NCBI GenBank assembly: GCA_016717205.1
Contig: JADKGC010000004.1
Coordinates: 310,001 to 374,000 of the forward strand
DNA from: Candidatus Flexifilum breve
Lineage (GTDB): Bacteria > Chloroflexota > Anaerolineae > Aggregatilineales > Phototrophicaceae
Reading direction: 5' to 3'
DNA length: 64,000 bases
Of this stretch, positions 52,097-60,831 are shown in pieces. The notes under the pieces were generated by a model that saw nothing but the letters and a program-made list of their open reading frames with translations, was not told the origin of the DNA and ran no database searches. The translations under genes and the position numbers were made by a program. How positions within the stretch are numbered: the first letter of the stretch is position 1; each line of letters opens with the position of its first letter.

Positions 52097-53680
52097 TTAG
52101 AACAGAGGCACCTGTCGGGGAAGGGACGGCAAGAATTCTTGCTGCCAGTCAAATAGTTCTCCTACGGGGAGATTGCCCAATTCTTTCGGTTCGAGTTTGT
52201 AAAGTCCACCGCCGTAGACACGTCCTTCATCAACCAACATCTCAATGGCGATGCTTTGCAGCGAATGCCAGATGGTGTGCTTCAGTTCAGGTCTGTCGGC
52301 AATCGCCTGGACAAGCATTTGCTTAGGATAGATGTTCAGATAAACATTCGGTGCAACCGCCTGTGAATGGTTGAGGATAAATCGAAACGGATTGGTTGTG
52401 TGACCATTGGATGGTCTACCCATGTAGGTACACAGGAATGGCGAAGGTGTGCGTTTATCCTGAGCATACCAGACGGTGCGATGCCGACATAAATACCCGT
52501 CCTTGATGCCCTGTGCTGCTCCAAGTTGGAGATAGCGCCAGAGTGTTAGATAATTCTCAGCAATTTCATCTTCTGGCAAATCGCAGTTCAACAGCCACAA
52601 TTGGCGCTTGAGCAGCGGATTGCCATTCGGATCTGCCAGCACCTCATCGCTCTCGAGGTAACGTGGACTCGGAAGGATCGGTGTTAGAAACATAGAGGGC
52701 AGCTCATGCTGATGTATCTGTTCAGCATCAACGATAAAGAAGTCATTCGCGCCAGTGGCGATGCCGCGTTTGATCTCGAACAGATCACGGAAACGGAATC
52801 CGTCGCTGTTAGCAACACGCGCCGGACGTTTCGGAAAGCGCGTCCACTTTTGCTCTTGACTCAAGGTGTCGAGCAAAACATTCTGGTGCAGACGCGGCGT
52901 GTCGATGCTCCCGCCCAGTGAAAAACGAACTTCATGACCGGGACGTGGTTTCCGATTGCGAAACCAGACAATCACTGAGGATACAAGTGCGTCGTCGAAC
53001 TGCACGTCTTCAGGGTCAAACCGATGAATATCCAGCAGCGTAACCTGCGACGTGAGATACTGACGAACAGCGCTTCCATACTTCACATCCATAAACTCAC
53101 TGGGAATGAGCCACCCGGCGATACCATCCTCCTGAAGCCAGACATGAGCAATACCCAGAAAATACACGTAGAGTCCAGACAGTCCACTCAACTTGGTACG
53201 AATTATTTGTGCTGTTTGCGCTTGCAGGCGTTTTTTGTCCTCCACAGGTAGATGATGGTGACGCACATAGGGAGGATTGCAGATAACCAAATTGTATTTG
53301 TCTTGATCCTGCTCCGGCGGAAGCGCCTGTGTGAAATCGCCAATCACAATGTCGGTGCGGCGATCACGCCATAACAAACGTGCTGCCTCCCCATAATGCG
53401 GATCAATCTCATAGCCTCTTGCTTCCGCGATTTGGTGATGCGGAAATACACGCAGGAGGGCGGAGTAAAATGCTCCTGTGCCTATCGCTGGATCGAGAAA
53501 ACGAATGGATTTATCGCCGGGCAGGAACTGCTTTGCCTGCTCAAGTATAGAAGTGGCGAGCAGAGACGGCGTGGCAAACTGCCCAAGCTGATTGCGTTCA
53601 AATTTCGACTTCGCTGAATCAAGTTCAGTCTGCCGCTCCAAACGCTGTGCTTCGAGGAGATGCAGAGCATCCATTGTCAT
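52097..53680 (-). CDS. adenine-specific DNA methyltransferase (XamI/TaqI-type)
   Basis: 527 residues. N-terminal GQFATP (33-38), SAM motif I DPAIGTGAF (63-71), acidic motif II GYEIDPHYG, catalytic NPPY (135-138, motif IV), and a C-terminal target-recognition half. This is the gamma-class N6-adenine type II methylase plan (Eco57I/TaqI-like). The start ATGA overlaps the stop of the endonuclease gene; a second in-frame ATG is at 53674. It protects host DNA at the site cut by its partner. Confidence 0.92.
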   Translation of the reverse strand: MTMDALHLLEAQRLERQTELDSAKSKFERNQLGQFATPSLLATSILEQAKQFLPGDKSIRFLDPAIGTGAFYSALLRVFPHHQIAEARGYEIDPHYGEAARLLWRDRRTDIVIGDFTQALPPEQDQDKYNLVICNPPYVRHHHLPVEDKKRLQAQTAQIIRTKLSGLSGLYVYFLGIAHVWLQEDGIAGWLIPSEFMDVKYGSAVRQYLTSQVTLLDIHRFDPEDVQFDDALVSSVIVWFRNRKPRPGHEVRFSLGGSIDTPRLHQNVLLDTLSQEQKWTRFPKRPARVANSDGFRFRDLFEIKRGIATGANDFFIVDAEQIHQHELPSMFLTPILPSPRYLESDEVLADPNGNPLLKRQLWLLNCDLPEDEIAENYLTLWRYLQLGAAQGIKDGYLCRHRTVWYAQDKRTPSPFLCTYMGRPSNGHTTNPFRFILNHSQAVAPNVYLNIYPKQMLVQAIADRPELKHTIWHSLQSIAIEMLVDEGRVYGGGLYKLEPKELGNLPVGELFDWQQEFLPSLPRQVPLF

Positions 53681-54627
53681 AATCCAAACTCCGCTAGGTC
53701 ATCCATCCGATGTTCCCACACCCAGTCAATACCTTCAGCAGCTTCATAACCGAGATAACCACTGTCGAAGTAACCACCTAACAATAGGATGAAGCGTACC
53801 TGATCCCCGAACGCATTCCGAAGCTGGCGCATCTTGGTCGCTTCTTCTTTGCGTCGTTTGTTGGTATTGGTGAAATCACCGGCGGATTTGGCTTCGACCA
53901 GCAGTGGCAGATCACCAGCGACTGCTGATCGTGGCATGATGACCGTATCAATTGGAATATTGACGACAACACTTCCCTCCTGCATTGCCGCGACATTGAC
54001 ACGATGGGCGAACGTGCCGGGCAGCATTTGCCGCAAAATTCGCACTTCGGATTCGGCATAACCGCGTGTTTCGAGCCAGAGGGTGATCCGCTGAAGCTGG
54101 CGTTTCTCCTGAGCGTTCCGAATCAAGGGATCGGTGAGCATCCCACAAAGCCGATCAGCAACGACAGTTGATGCGCGTTTAATCTCATCAAGAGTTGGAT
54201 CAGTGTCCCTGTTAAACCAGATGAAAATATCAGTGTCAATCAGTTGGCTAATAACTGATGTAATCCGCTCAAGCTGTTCACGCACGACTGTTTCAGAAAG
54301 GTTGGGCGAGATGCGCTTGTGGCGCTCCATGTTCTCGATCAGACTCTTGGAAACCTGTGCCAGTCCTACCAGACGATCTCGTGCAATCGGAGGTGAGGTG
54401 GACATACGCAGCATCTCCAGCGCATCCGGGTGTTGAAACAGGAGATCACCTGTCAGATGCCGCAGATTATCAGTACGCAGCAAAATGTCCTCGACGTAGA
54501 CTGTTGCACGCACGCGAGTCTCTCGATAGGTGATGGGTGCATATTCCAGAAACCAGCGATTGTAATCATCGACTGAGAGCTGAGTATCTGCTTTCCATCG
54601 CTGCGGCTTGTCTAAATTGACTGCCAT
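53677..54627 (-). CDS. XamI-family type II restriction endonuclease
   Basis: 316 residues, the usual size of XamI-like enzymes. The N-terminus MAVNLDKPQRWKADTQLSVD and the MLRMSTSPPIARDRLVGLA block match my memory of that family. A PD-(D/E)xK-type centre is visible as D227 in IPIDTVIMP and E245-x-K247 in LVEAKSAGDF. If the family call is right it would cut GTCGAC. Translated first in the pair, with the methylase coupled behind it. Confidence 0.82.
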   Translation of the reverse strand: MAVNLDKPQRWKADTQLSVDDYNRWFLEYAPITYRETRVRATVYVEDILLRTDNLRHLTGDLLFQHPDALEMLRMSTSPPIARDRLVGLAQVSKSLIENMERHKRISPNLSETVVREQLERITSVISQLIDTDIFIWFNRDTDPTLDEIKRASTVVADRLCGMLTDPLIRNAQEKRQLQRITLWLETRGYAESEVRILRQMLPGTFAHRVNVAAMQEGSVVVNIPIDTVIMPRSAVAGDLPLLVEAKSAGDFTNTNKRRKEEATKMRQLRNAFGDQVRFILLLGGYFDSGYLGYEAAEGIDWVWEHRMDDLAEFGL

Positions 54628-54765
54628 TCAACCTTCCATACTGTATAGACATCATTTTGAGAGAAGTTTATCACACAAACGAGCGATTGGCTCTGATGAT
54701 GGCTCGCAAAAAATATAGGGCTGGCGGTTGCTCACCAGCCACAGAAATAAAAACGACTGTCCGTT

Positions 54766-55656
54766 TCACGCTGGACAGCCGTAGACTTTGCTCAGTTCCT
54801 TGTGGGCGTTTCGCCGCAGCATGTGGATGGTGTACTTCGATAACCCCAGCCGCTCAACCAGTGTCTTGCAGCTTTCGTAGGCTCCCATGCTCTGCACCGT
54901 CGCCGCCATGCGGAGATTGCCTTCCGCCTCGTAACGGGCGACCAGACGCAGCAACGGTGCTTCCACTCCAGCAAGATGCCGATCCCGCCATGTTTCTTGA
55001 CGCGGTTTGAACAGTTCCAGCTTCTCACACAGTTCCTCGCGGATTGGCTTGACTACGCTTGTTAGCCACCAGCATTTCTTCGTCCCGCTGCGTCCGGCGA
55101 TGGCTGCCGCGTCGTCTGGACCAACTTCGGTGGTGATGTAGTACAGCGCTGCGAGGTGCGGCAAGCTGTCCATGTACTTCTCCGCCATTTCGATAATGAC
55201 CTTCTCAATGTCAACGCGGAGTTCAATCGCTTCGGCGTAGGTTGCATGACCAATGATGTGAGAATGATCGAACCCGTCGATGATGAAATCATCAGGATCG
55301 CCACTGCGGGCAGCGATGTCTTCCAGATACATCTCCCGACGGTAGAACTTGCGGTAAAGCTGCGGATTGGTGCGGTTCAGCAGCAGCTTGAGTGCCCCAC
55401 CTTTGTCCACTGCTGCCAGCATGGAGGTGTCAGTGCTGATGTCCATCCACAACCGCATGAAGGCGTGAGCAATCAAATCAGGGATGTCCAACTCGTGGTT
55501 GCGATAGTAGCGCAGCAGACGATTGAAGCTGGGGATCAGGTCATCGTAAATCTGCTCAAAGGTGCGCTGACCTGCCCAGCCTGTCGGATAGGTCACAACA
55601 CGCGGAAACGGACGAATCTGATCTTTAATGCTTTTGCGAAGAGTTGAATTGTGCAT
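54766..55656 (-). CDS. sigma-factor-like DNA-binding protein
   Basis: 296 residues from ATG 55656, preceded by GAGGGAGTAACC. The segment TFEQIYDDLIPSFNRLLRYYRNHELDIPDLIAHAFMRLWMDI resembles sigma-70 region 2, and the C-terminus (TLVERLGLSKYTIHMLRRNAHKELSKVYG) resembles region 4 helix-turn-helix. The middle is longer than in ECF factors. It may direct transcription of the element. A 5' leader of about 230 bases contains a dyad-rich, possibly structured stretch. Confidence 0.55.
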   Translation of the reverse strand: MHNSTLRKSIKDQIRPFPRVVTYPTGWAGQRTFEQIYDDLIPSFNRLLRYYRNHELDIPDLIAHAFMRLWMDISTDTSMLAAVDKGGALKLLLNRTNPQLYRKFYRREMYLEDIAARSGDPDDFIIDGFDHSHIIGHATYAEAIELRVDIEKVIIEMAEKYMDSLPHLAALYYITTEVGPDDAAAIAGRSGTKKCWWLTSVVKPIREELCEKLELFKPRQETWRDRHLAGVEAPLLRLVARYEAEGNLRMAATVQSMGAYESCKTLVERLGLSKYTIHMLRRNAHKELSKVYGCPA

Positions 55657-55722
55657 GAGGTTACTCCCTCTGCTACCGCTGGATGCGCCAGCGCGTTGAG
55701 CTACAACGCTCAACCACGCAGG

Positions 55723-55849
55723 ACGATGCAGAAGGGGGGACCATCAAGCAATCCGCCTGCGGATAGGCGGGTGGTTCGGTGGTACTGCCTGAAAGGTAGT
55801 GCCAGCGTACCTGCCCGGCAATGCTTGAGGGTGGGTTCCCTCGCATCGT
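55723..55849. ncRNA. possible structured RNA, multi-branched
   Basis: Nested exact pairings: ACGATGC 55723-55729 with GCATCGT 55843-55849; TCAAGCA 55744-55750 with TGCTTGA 55822-55828; CCGCCT 55753-55758 with AGGCGG 55765-55770; GGTACTGCCT 55781-55790 with AGGTAGTGCC 55794-55803 (with wobbles). No ORF of note. Either strand could be the RNA; on the reverse strand it would lie in the leader of the sigma-like gene. A further hairpin, GTTGAGC/GCTCAAC, lies at 55696-55714. Confidence 0.45.
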
Positions 55850-55993
55850 ACAATCGTCGCGGCGGCGTTGTGCGAGAGGGAAAGTGGTTCATTTTGTGAC
55901 TAAAAATTTCAAACCAGAGGGTTGGTAATTCAGACAGAAGTTGAAGTAAGATTTATCAAGTCACCAAATGCAGAATTCTCAAGAGGAAATATC

Positions 55994-56299
55994 GTGAAAT
56001 TATATTATGTTTTTATCTACCGACCCGGACCTAATTGGCTGCCTGGCAAACCCATCAACGAACAACCCCTTACTGGGCATTTTGAGTATATGAGCCGCTT
56101 GCAGGCGCAGGGAAAATTGATGATTGGTGGCGGTTTTGTGGACAACAGCGGCGCGATGGGTGTGTTCCTCGCTGAAGATATCGAACAGGCGCGTGACATC
56201 GTTTTCGCTGACCCGGTGGTACGCGACAAAATTGTCACGGCGGAAGTCCATCCCTGGCTGGTGACTGTACCCGGATGCGTTGGTATGGAAGCGTCCTGA
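55994..56299 (+). CDS. YciI-family protein
   Basis: 101 residues from GTG 55994, with AGAGGAAA upstream. KLYYVFIYRPGPNW, then GHFEYMSRLQAQGKLMIGGGFVDNSGAMGVFLAEDIEQARDIVFADPVV, is the ferredoxin-like YciI fold, with the conserved His in GHFEYM and Asp in ADP. Small-molecule enzyme or binding role, unknown. The only plus-strand gene in this part of the element. Confidence 0.85.
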   Translation: MKLYYVFIYRPGPNWLPGKPINEQPLTGHFEYMSRLQAQGKLMIGGGFVDNSGAMGVFLAEDIEQARDIVFADPVVRDKIVTAEVHPWLVTVPGCVGMEAS

Positions 56300-56333
56300 T
56301 CTGTATCGCCGCAGCCTCTATCGTTTGTGGGGG

Positions 56334-56804
56334 TTAAATGGCGGCTCTTTTCAACTGAATTCCCGTGACTCGCTGGTACATCTCATCGGGTATTGGACGG
56401 TTTCTGGGTGTTTCTTGGTATTCTTTCGTCCAGTTCGTTCCTTCGTCTTTTTTGGGGTCAAACGCAATGGCTGCGGACGCAAAACCATTCAGAAGATACT
56501 TTTGCTCCAATGCGCTCACAAGCGCATACTCGTCTCTGAACAGGTAGTCATCAGGTAGCTCATCTACAGTATGGTACTCGTACAAAAACCCTGGACCAGC
56601 ACGCCAGTAAATAAGTAAGGCGGTTCCCCTATCACAAAGGGGATGATTGATCACCTGGCGCATAGCTTCCAGCCCATCGTCCCAGTTATAGTTCCAGGCG
56701 AATTGATGCAGCTCTTCAGGTGATTGCAGCGTTTCGACTGGTTGATTTTCGTAAAGAACTCGCATTACTCGATCATACTGCTCGGATGTTAATTCTGTAT
56801 TCAT
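56334..56804 (-). CDS. DUF4274-like immunity-type protein
   Basis: 156 residues. ELHQFAWNYNWDDGLEAMRQVINHPLCDRGTALLIYWRAGPGFLYEY matches the DUF4274 pattern, a family found in polymorphic-toxin immunity loci. No signal peptide. Last gene of the one-strand array. Confidence 0.75.
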   Translation of the reverse strand: MNTELTSEQYDRVMRVLYENQPVETLQSPEELHQFAWNYNWDDGLEAMRQVINHPLCDRGTALLIYWRAGPGFLYEYHTVDELPDDYLFRDEYALVSALEQKYLLNGFASAAIAFDPKKDEGTNWTKEYQETPRNRPIPDEMYQRVTGIQLKRAAI

Positions 56805-56823
56805 ACGAGTTTACTCTCTGGAC

Positions 56824-57408
56824 TCATTTTGAATGCCGATAAACTCGAAACTTCATGCCATGCGGGTAGCTCTCGGCAAATTCAACGATAGGATTTGACC
56901 ATACAGGTAGTACGGATGAAGGCACACTTTCGGCAATTGGCGCATAATCATCGGGAAATGATGCCTCTGTCAGTTGTGCCATCAGAAAGCCAATTTCGAT
57001 GAAACACTCCGCCACCAGTTTGTGCGGAATCATCAGTTGAATGTAGTCCTCATGATCGGTAGAAACACTGACTTTCAGTTCTTTCAAACGCTTAATTGCC
57101 AGATTGCGCCGGGTTTCGGCAGTGGGGTTGTTGAGGTCAGCGAACAATGGAACTTCAACACCAGCTTCGTGTAATGCCCCCAGCGCCAGCGCGACCATAT
57201 GACGCACGGAAGCATGTTTTTCATGCTTGAACAGCTTCAACAACGTATCAAGCGCTCGCGCATCGGGATTGAACCGCAGCGCCCGTGCCGCGTTGAAGCG
57301 CACCTGCCAGTCATCATGTTTCAGCAGTCTGAGCAGCGTTTCGATGTCTGCTTCATCTGACAGAAAACGCGATATCGTGCGCCAGCTTGGATCAAGTTCA
57401 TTGCTCAT
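56824..57408 (-). CDS. HEAT-repeat protein, immunity-type
   Basis: 194 residues. Two or three HEAT helical pairs (DIETLLRLLKHDDWQVRFNAARALRF, ALDTLLKLFKHEKHASVRHMVALALGALHE) in the first 100 residues, then an alpha/beta tail with SYPHGMKFRVYRHSK. HEAT proteins are frequent in orphan immunity arrays. It lies 20 bases before the DUF4274 gene, likely the same transcript. Confidence 0.72.
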   Translation of the reverse strand: MSNELDPSWRTISRFLSDEADIETLLRLLKHDDWQVRFNAARALRFNPDARALDTLLKLFKHEKHASVRHMVALALGALHEAGVEVPLFADLNNPTAETRRNLAIKRLKELKVSVSTDHEDYIQLMIPHKLVAECFIEIGFLMAQLTEASFPDDYAPIAESVPSSVLPVWSNPIVEFAESYPHGMKFRVYRHSK

Positions 57409-57415
57409 AGTATGG

Positions 57416-58037
57416 CTATCCTTTCAAAAGTCGCCTGATAATCTTCTCAACCACCGCATCTTCAGTTTCATGATAAGTGTGGACTTCATAGCCGCGTGCC
57501 AGACATTCGAATGTCGAGTCATGAAACCAGAAGATGTAATGTTTGATGTGCTGTTGCCAGTATTTCTCATCACTGTCATCATCCTCAGAATTTGCTTTCT
57601 TCCACATGTGAATCATTTCGCGCAGCCACGGGGAGTTTTCTACAATCTGCGCTCTGTAAATTTCTTGCCCTCTGCCGTATAGGTAATGGCTAAACTGGTC
57701 ATCCTCAGATGGTGAGCCTAATCGATGAGATATGGGTCTGAGAAACTCGACCACAGCATACGTCAGGCTCACAGGCTCAGTTGGGGTCATCGGCGAATTA
57801 GCGACAAGGAAGGTCAGGAAGACCCAATACTCGTTCGCAAAAACATGAGGCATAGGTGCGCCAACATCCCACCTGACAGGGAAATCGAACGTATTTGCGT
57901 AGGCTTCCCCTTTAGCAGCAGCGAGTTTACGCTCAAGTTCATATACTTTCGCTTCTGCGGCAGCACTGGAGTCCGCATCACTATCTCGATAATGCGTTAG
58001 CTTGCGCAAGCAAGGCTTCAGTCTCTGTGATGTCCAT
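57416..58037 (-). pseudogene. immunity-type protein, frameshifted near its start
   Basis: ATG 58037 has AGGAG 11 bases upstream and gives MDITETEALLAQANALSR before a TAG. The following frame, open from TTG 58009, reads DSDADSSAAAEAKVYELERKL, then GEAYANTFDFPVRWDVGAPMPHVFANEYWVFL. The join near 57980 is natural if one base is lost or gained, and the TTG has no ribosome site. The body (197 residues) resembles uncharacterised immunity proteins with Trp-rich motifs. May be decay or a sequencing error. Confidence 0.6.
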
Positions 58038-58058
58038 AGCGATATTTACTCCTACATG

Positions 58059-58820
58059 TTAATCTGTAGTGCGTATTGAATCTGCGTGTTTCAGTGTTTG
58101 TTCAACAAATGCGGAGATCTCTTTGTTGTATATGAAGCCGAACTTTCTGTAATTAGAAAAACTACGAGCAAAATGGACTTGCTCGTCGAAAGATCCATTG
58201 TTCTTAAGATAGTTCCACAGCGATATGATGTTTTGCTCTGAGTCTCGATGCCCTTCTGTTCGATAAATCTGTGTATCTTTGACTAGCTTTAGCATTCCTC
58301 CAATAATTTCATGACGAATATCAGTGTCTGTCTCAACCATGAATTGTGATAACAAAGTTGCTAATGCGTCGGGGCAGTTGTCTTGCATATAGACCAGAAC
58401 TTGAACCGCAGCAAGACGTACTTCGGGATCCGCATCACTCAGCAATCGCCTGTAAAGGGGGTAGCCTTTTTTGAGGGCATCGTATACTTGTAAAATCCTG
58501 GCAAGATATCGAAATGTTTCGAGATCAAAATACATTTTCTCGAACATCCTCGCTATTCCATATATTAAGTAACCCCGTTGTTCGTAATGTTGATCCACCA
58601 GTACCTCCAATACATAGGGAATGATATGTGGAGTTGCGTTGCTCAACATTCCTAGATGCTGTCCTTCACCCAGTAAACAGGCAATCGCAAATTCACGCTC
58701 TTTGTGGTCAGGGTGAATCATATTACGTACACAGTCAGGAATCTCTCGCGTTTTCATCCCGATTGCGATATGTGTATCGCCGAATTGTTCCCAGTTGATG
58801 TCATCCAGTCCTTCAAACAT
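58059..58820 (-). CDS. HEAT-like immunity-type protein
   Basis: 253 residues, helical. HKEREFAIACLLGEGQHLGML, YLIYGIARMF, LLSDADPEVRLAAVQVLVYMQDNC and LLSQFMVETDTDIRHEIIGGMLKLVKD are HEAT-like pairs. Start GCATG with GTTACAGC upstream; no strong ribosome site. AT-rich codon use compared with the backbone. Confidence 0.68.
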   Translation of the reverse strand: MFEGLDDINWEQFGDTHIAIGMKTREIPDCVRNMIHPDHKEREFAIACLLGEGQHLGMLSNATPHIIPYVLEVLVDQHYEQRGYLIYGIARMFEKMYFDLETFRYLARILQVYDALKKGYPLYRRLLSDADPEVRLAAVQVLVYMQDNCPDALATLLSQFMVETDTDIRHEIIGGMLKLVKDTQIYRTEGHRDSEQNIISLWNYLKNNGSFDEQVHFARSFSNYRKFGFIYNKEISAFVEQTLKHADSIRTTD

Positions 58821-58842
58821 GCTGTAACCCTGTCTAACTGCT

Positions 58843-59296
58843 CTATAAGATACGGAAAGCGCCTTGACGGCAAAAGGCGATAAAATCTTGAATCGCTTCT
58901 TTCTGGGCTTTGTTCATGTCGTACGTGAGTGGATCGTAATTCCAGTTTCTCCCGGCTGCAATATCAATATAACCGGAAGAGTGATATCGGTGTTCTGGCT
59001 GGAATATTCTTCGAGTGTCATCACAACCAGATCATCAACCCATTCCCATGTGTCTTTATAGGGTTGCCATGCCTGAATGTAAGTCTCCAGCAGGGCTTTG
59101 GGCTTTCTTCGGTGAGAAGGAACTCTACAGTGATGACCTTTTTGGGCGCAAACGATGGTTGCGGCAGAGCGGATATCACTGTTTCCAGTGCACCGGGTTT
59201 CCAGCCGCCTCGCATTGCCAGTTGAATCACTTCACGGAACCCATCCGCATTGAAACGAAGTCCCGATCCATACTCATTCTGTAAATCGTAGCCCAT
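58843..59296 (-). pseudogene. immunity-type gene with two frameshifts
   Basis: Three frames give one continuous protein: MGYDLQNEYGSGLRFNADGF and onward to LLTEESPK (ATG 59296); then ALLETYIQAWQPYKDTWEWV to DDLVVMTLEEYSS; then GYIDIAAGRNWNYDPLTYDM to AFCRQGAFRIL and TAG at 58843. The joins lie near 59097 and 58990. The N-terminal layout (short strand, RFN, GW) is common in proteins of immunity arrays. Confidence 0.68.
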
Positions 59297-59321
59297 TGCA
59301 GCTCACCTCTTCACGTATGCA

Positions 59322-59429
59322 TTAATTTTGGGTTGTTTGGATTGGAAGTACATACTCATACTCATCACTGGCATATGCACCAGACTGGGTCAAGTTCATC
59401 TTCCATTCGTCAACCTGTTCACCATTCAT
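59322..59429 (-). CDS. 35-codon ORF, possible tail of the Imm1-like gene
   Basis: ATG 59429 overlaps the stop of the Imm1-like gene and reads MNGEQVDEWKMNLTQSGAYA, ending VLPIQTTQN. The acidic, protein-like composition suggests either a small coupled peptide or a tail separated by a frameshift. Confidence 0.35.
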   Translation of the reverse strand: MNGEQVDEWKMNLTQSGAYASDEYEYVLPIQTTQN

Positions 59430-59808
59430 TCCAGCTCAAGTTTTCGGGACGCTGTCCAGTCCGGAAATATACTCGCATGGCTTCTCGTGCATCGGCAATC
59501 GGCACGCAGAATCTTCGCGGTATCTCCGAATAATGACCCCGATAAGAATACACGATCAATTGATCATCATCCCACGGACCTGTACAACCTCGCACAGGTG
59601 GACGTGCATTCGCATCATAGAAAGTGATATGACTCTCTTGGCGACCAACCACCATCGTCATACCGGTTTCATCGTTCACTCGCAGTGTAACTGTGAAGGC
59701 ACGCGATGTTCGTCCCTCAGTTTCCAATTGACCTATGAGGCGATTTAGTTCTTCGAGAGTCGGTACTTCAGAATTTTCATCCTTATTCCATTCAAGATAA
59801 GGGATCAT
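59419..59808 (-). CDS. Imm1-like immunity protein
   Basis: 129 residues with AGAGGTGAAATA before the ATG. TLEELNRLIGQLETEGR, VGRQESHITFYD, GPWDDDQLIVYSYRGHYSEIPRRFCVPIADAREAMRVYFRTGQRPENLSW follows the Imm1 pattern (G-D/E-H..ip....vp...a..a...f..tG..p..v.W). Imm1 proteins neutralise toxin domains of deaminase and related classes. No toxin gene is next to it. Confidence 0.68.
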   Translation of the reverse strand: MIPYLEWNKDENSEVPTLEELNRLIGQLETEGRTSRAFTVTLRVNDETGMTMVVGRQESHITFYDANARPPVRGCTGPWDDDQLIVYSYRGHYSEIPRRFCVPIADAREAMRVYFRTGQRPENLSWNEW

Positions 59809-59884
59809 TATTTCACCTCTGTTTCAAATTCCGCTCTGTAATCTGATTGGCATTATTCCTGTACTTTGACACCACACATATTAT

Positions 59885-60274
59885 CTACTGCCAGAAATAC
59901 CTGCGGGCTGATCGAAGCTGCTCCTGCGTAATGATCGTGCTTTTCAACGACGCACCTCGAATATCCGCATTCTTCAGGTTTGCCCCGGTCAAATCGGCTC
60001 CGTCTAACTGAGCTTTCTTGAAGTCAACGCTCTGAAGATTTGCGTTAACCAGACTGGCATTTATGAGATTTGCTTCTCCGAGATAAGCGCCTTGCAGGTT
60101 CGCACGATCAAGGCAGGCTGATTCCAGACATGCACCCTGTAAATCCAGACCGTGCAGGTCAGCATCACTTAAATCACAGCCCTTAAGGTTTAGTCCCATC
60201 CCTTCAAAATCCGTCAAAATCACACGGGTCTCTTCAATCAGCTGTACGACATCCTGCCGGATTAATTTTGACAT
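59885..60274 (-). CDS. pentapeptide-repeat protein
   Basis: 129 residues. From residue 30 there are about 14 A(D/N)LxG-type units (DLSDADLHGLDLQGACLESA, ANLQGAYLGEANLINASLVNANL, QLDGADLTGANLKNADIRGASL) forming a right-handed quadrilateral helix. Members such as Qnr and McbG shield DNA gyrase; others have no known role. It starts six bases after the SMI1/KNR4 gene, so the pair is coupled. Confidence 0.88.
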   Translation of the reverse strand: MSKLIRQDVVQLIEETRVILTDFEGMGLNLKGCDLSDADLHGLDLQGACLESACLDRANLQGAYLGEANLINASLVNANLQSVDFKKAQLDGADLTGANLKNADIRGASLKSTIITQEQLRSARRYFWQ

Positions 60275-60280
60275 TTCGAT

Positions 60281-60766
60281 TCACCACTCCCATTCAAAGG
60301 GTTCAAATGAATTGTCCTGCATGGCTTCAATCAATATCCCGGAACGACATAACCATTGCAGTGCCTCAAACAGGGTCGTCCCCACCTGGAAAATAGCGTC
60401 TTTATTTCGGGGAAGCACGTAGAGTCGTTCAGGATTATCCGGGCAAAAAATGAGTTCATCGCCTTCCATTGTATCGGCAAGGATGATGGCTTGCAGTGCC
60501 TTTGCTTTGGACAGAACATCTCGCCCACCATCCCAGAACCAGTATTCCGCCCACCGTTTCTGAAAATCCCGATATTCTTTGAGGATGCGGCGCGGGGGAT
60601 AGACGCGAATATAACTTTCACAAAAGAAACCCTGCCCCAAGGTCGTAATAAATTCACGGTAGCCAACCGGGAACGTGATATTGAGCCTTGCCTCAACATC
60701 CGACACCACATCATGCGTAATCGGGTTGAGTTTGCCGCCAGAGATCTTCACATCTTCCAGTTTCAT
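60281..60766 (-). CDS. SMI1/KNR4 (SUKH) family immunity protein
   Basis: 161 residues. VVSDVEARLNITFPVGYREFITTLGQGFFCESYIRVYPP is the SUKH N-terminal pattern (helix, lP..Yr.f....G.G), followed by ADTMEGDELIFCPDNPERLYVLPR. SUKH is the commonest immunity superfamily of bacterial polymorphic toxins. No partner toxin is visible. Confidence 0.85.
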   Translation of the reverse strand: MKLEDVKISGGKLNPITHDVVSDVEARLNITFPVGYREFITTLGQGFFCESYIRVYPPRRILKEYRDFQKRWAEYWFWDGGRDVLSKAKALQAIILADTMEGDELIFCPDNPERLYVLPRNKDAIFQVGTTLFEALQWLCRSGILIEAMQDNSFEPFEWEW

Positions 60767-60831
60767 ACCGAAATCATCCTGCCTCTATAAGTACATTTGA
60801 CAAGCTAATTCTGTTTCTTGATATTGTTTCC

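Noticed and set aside
55640..55910. tRNA or tmRNA in the dyad-rich stretch
   Set aside because: No anticodon or T-arm consensus; helices do not form a cloverleaf.
56334..60766. Toxin-antitoxin operons
   Set aside because: No toxin-like partners next to the immunity-type genes; the one-strand array of mixed immunity folds fits orphan immunity better.
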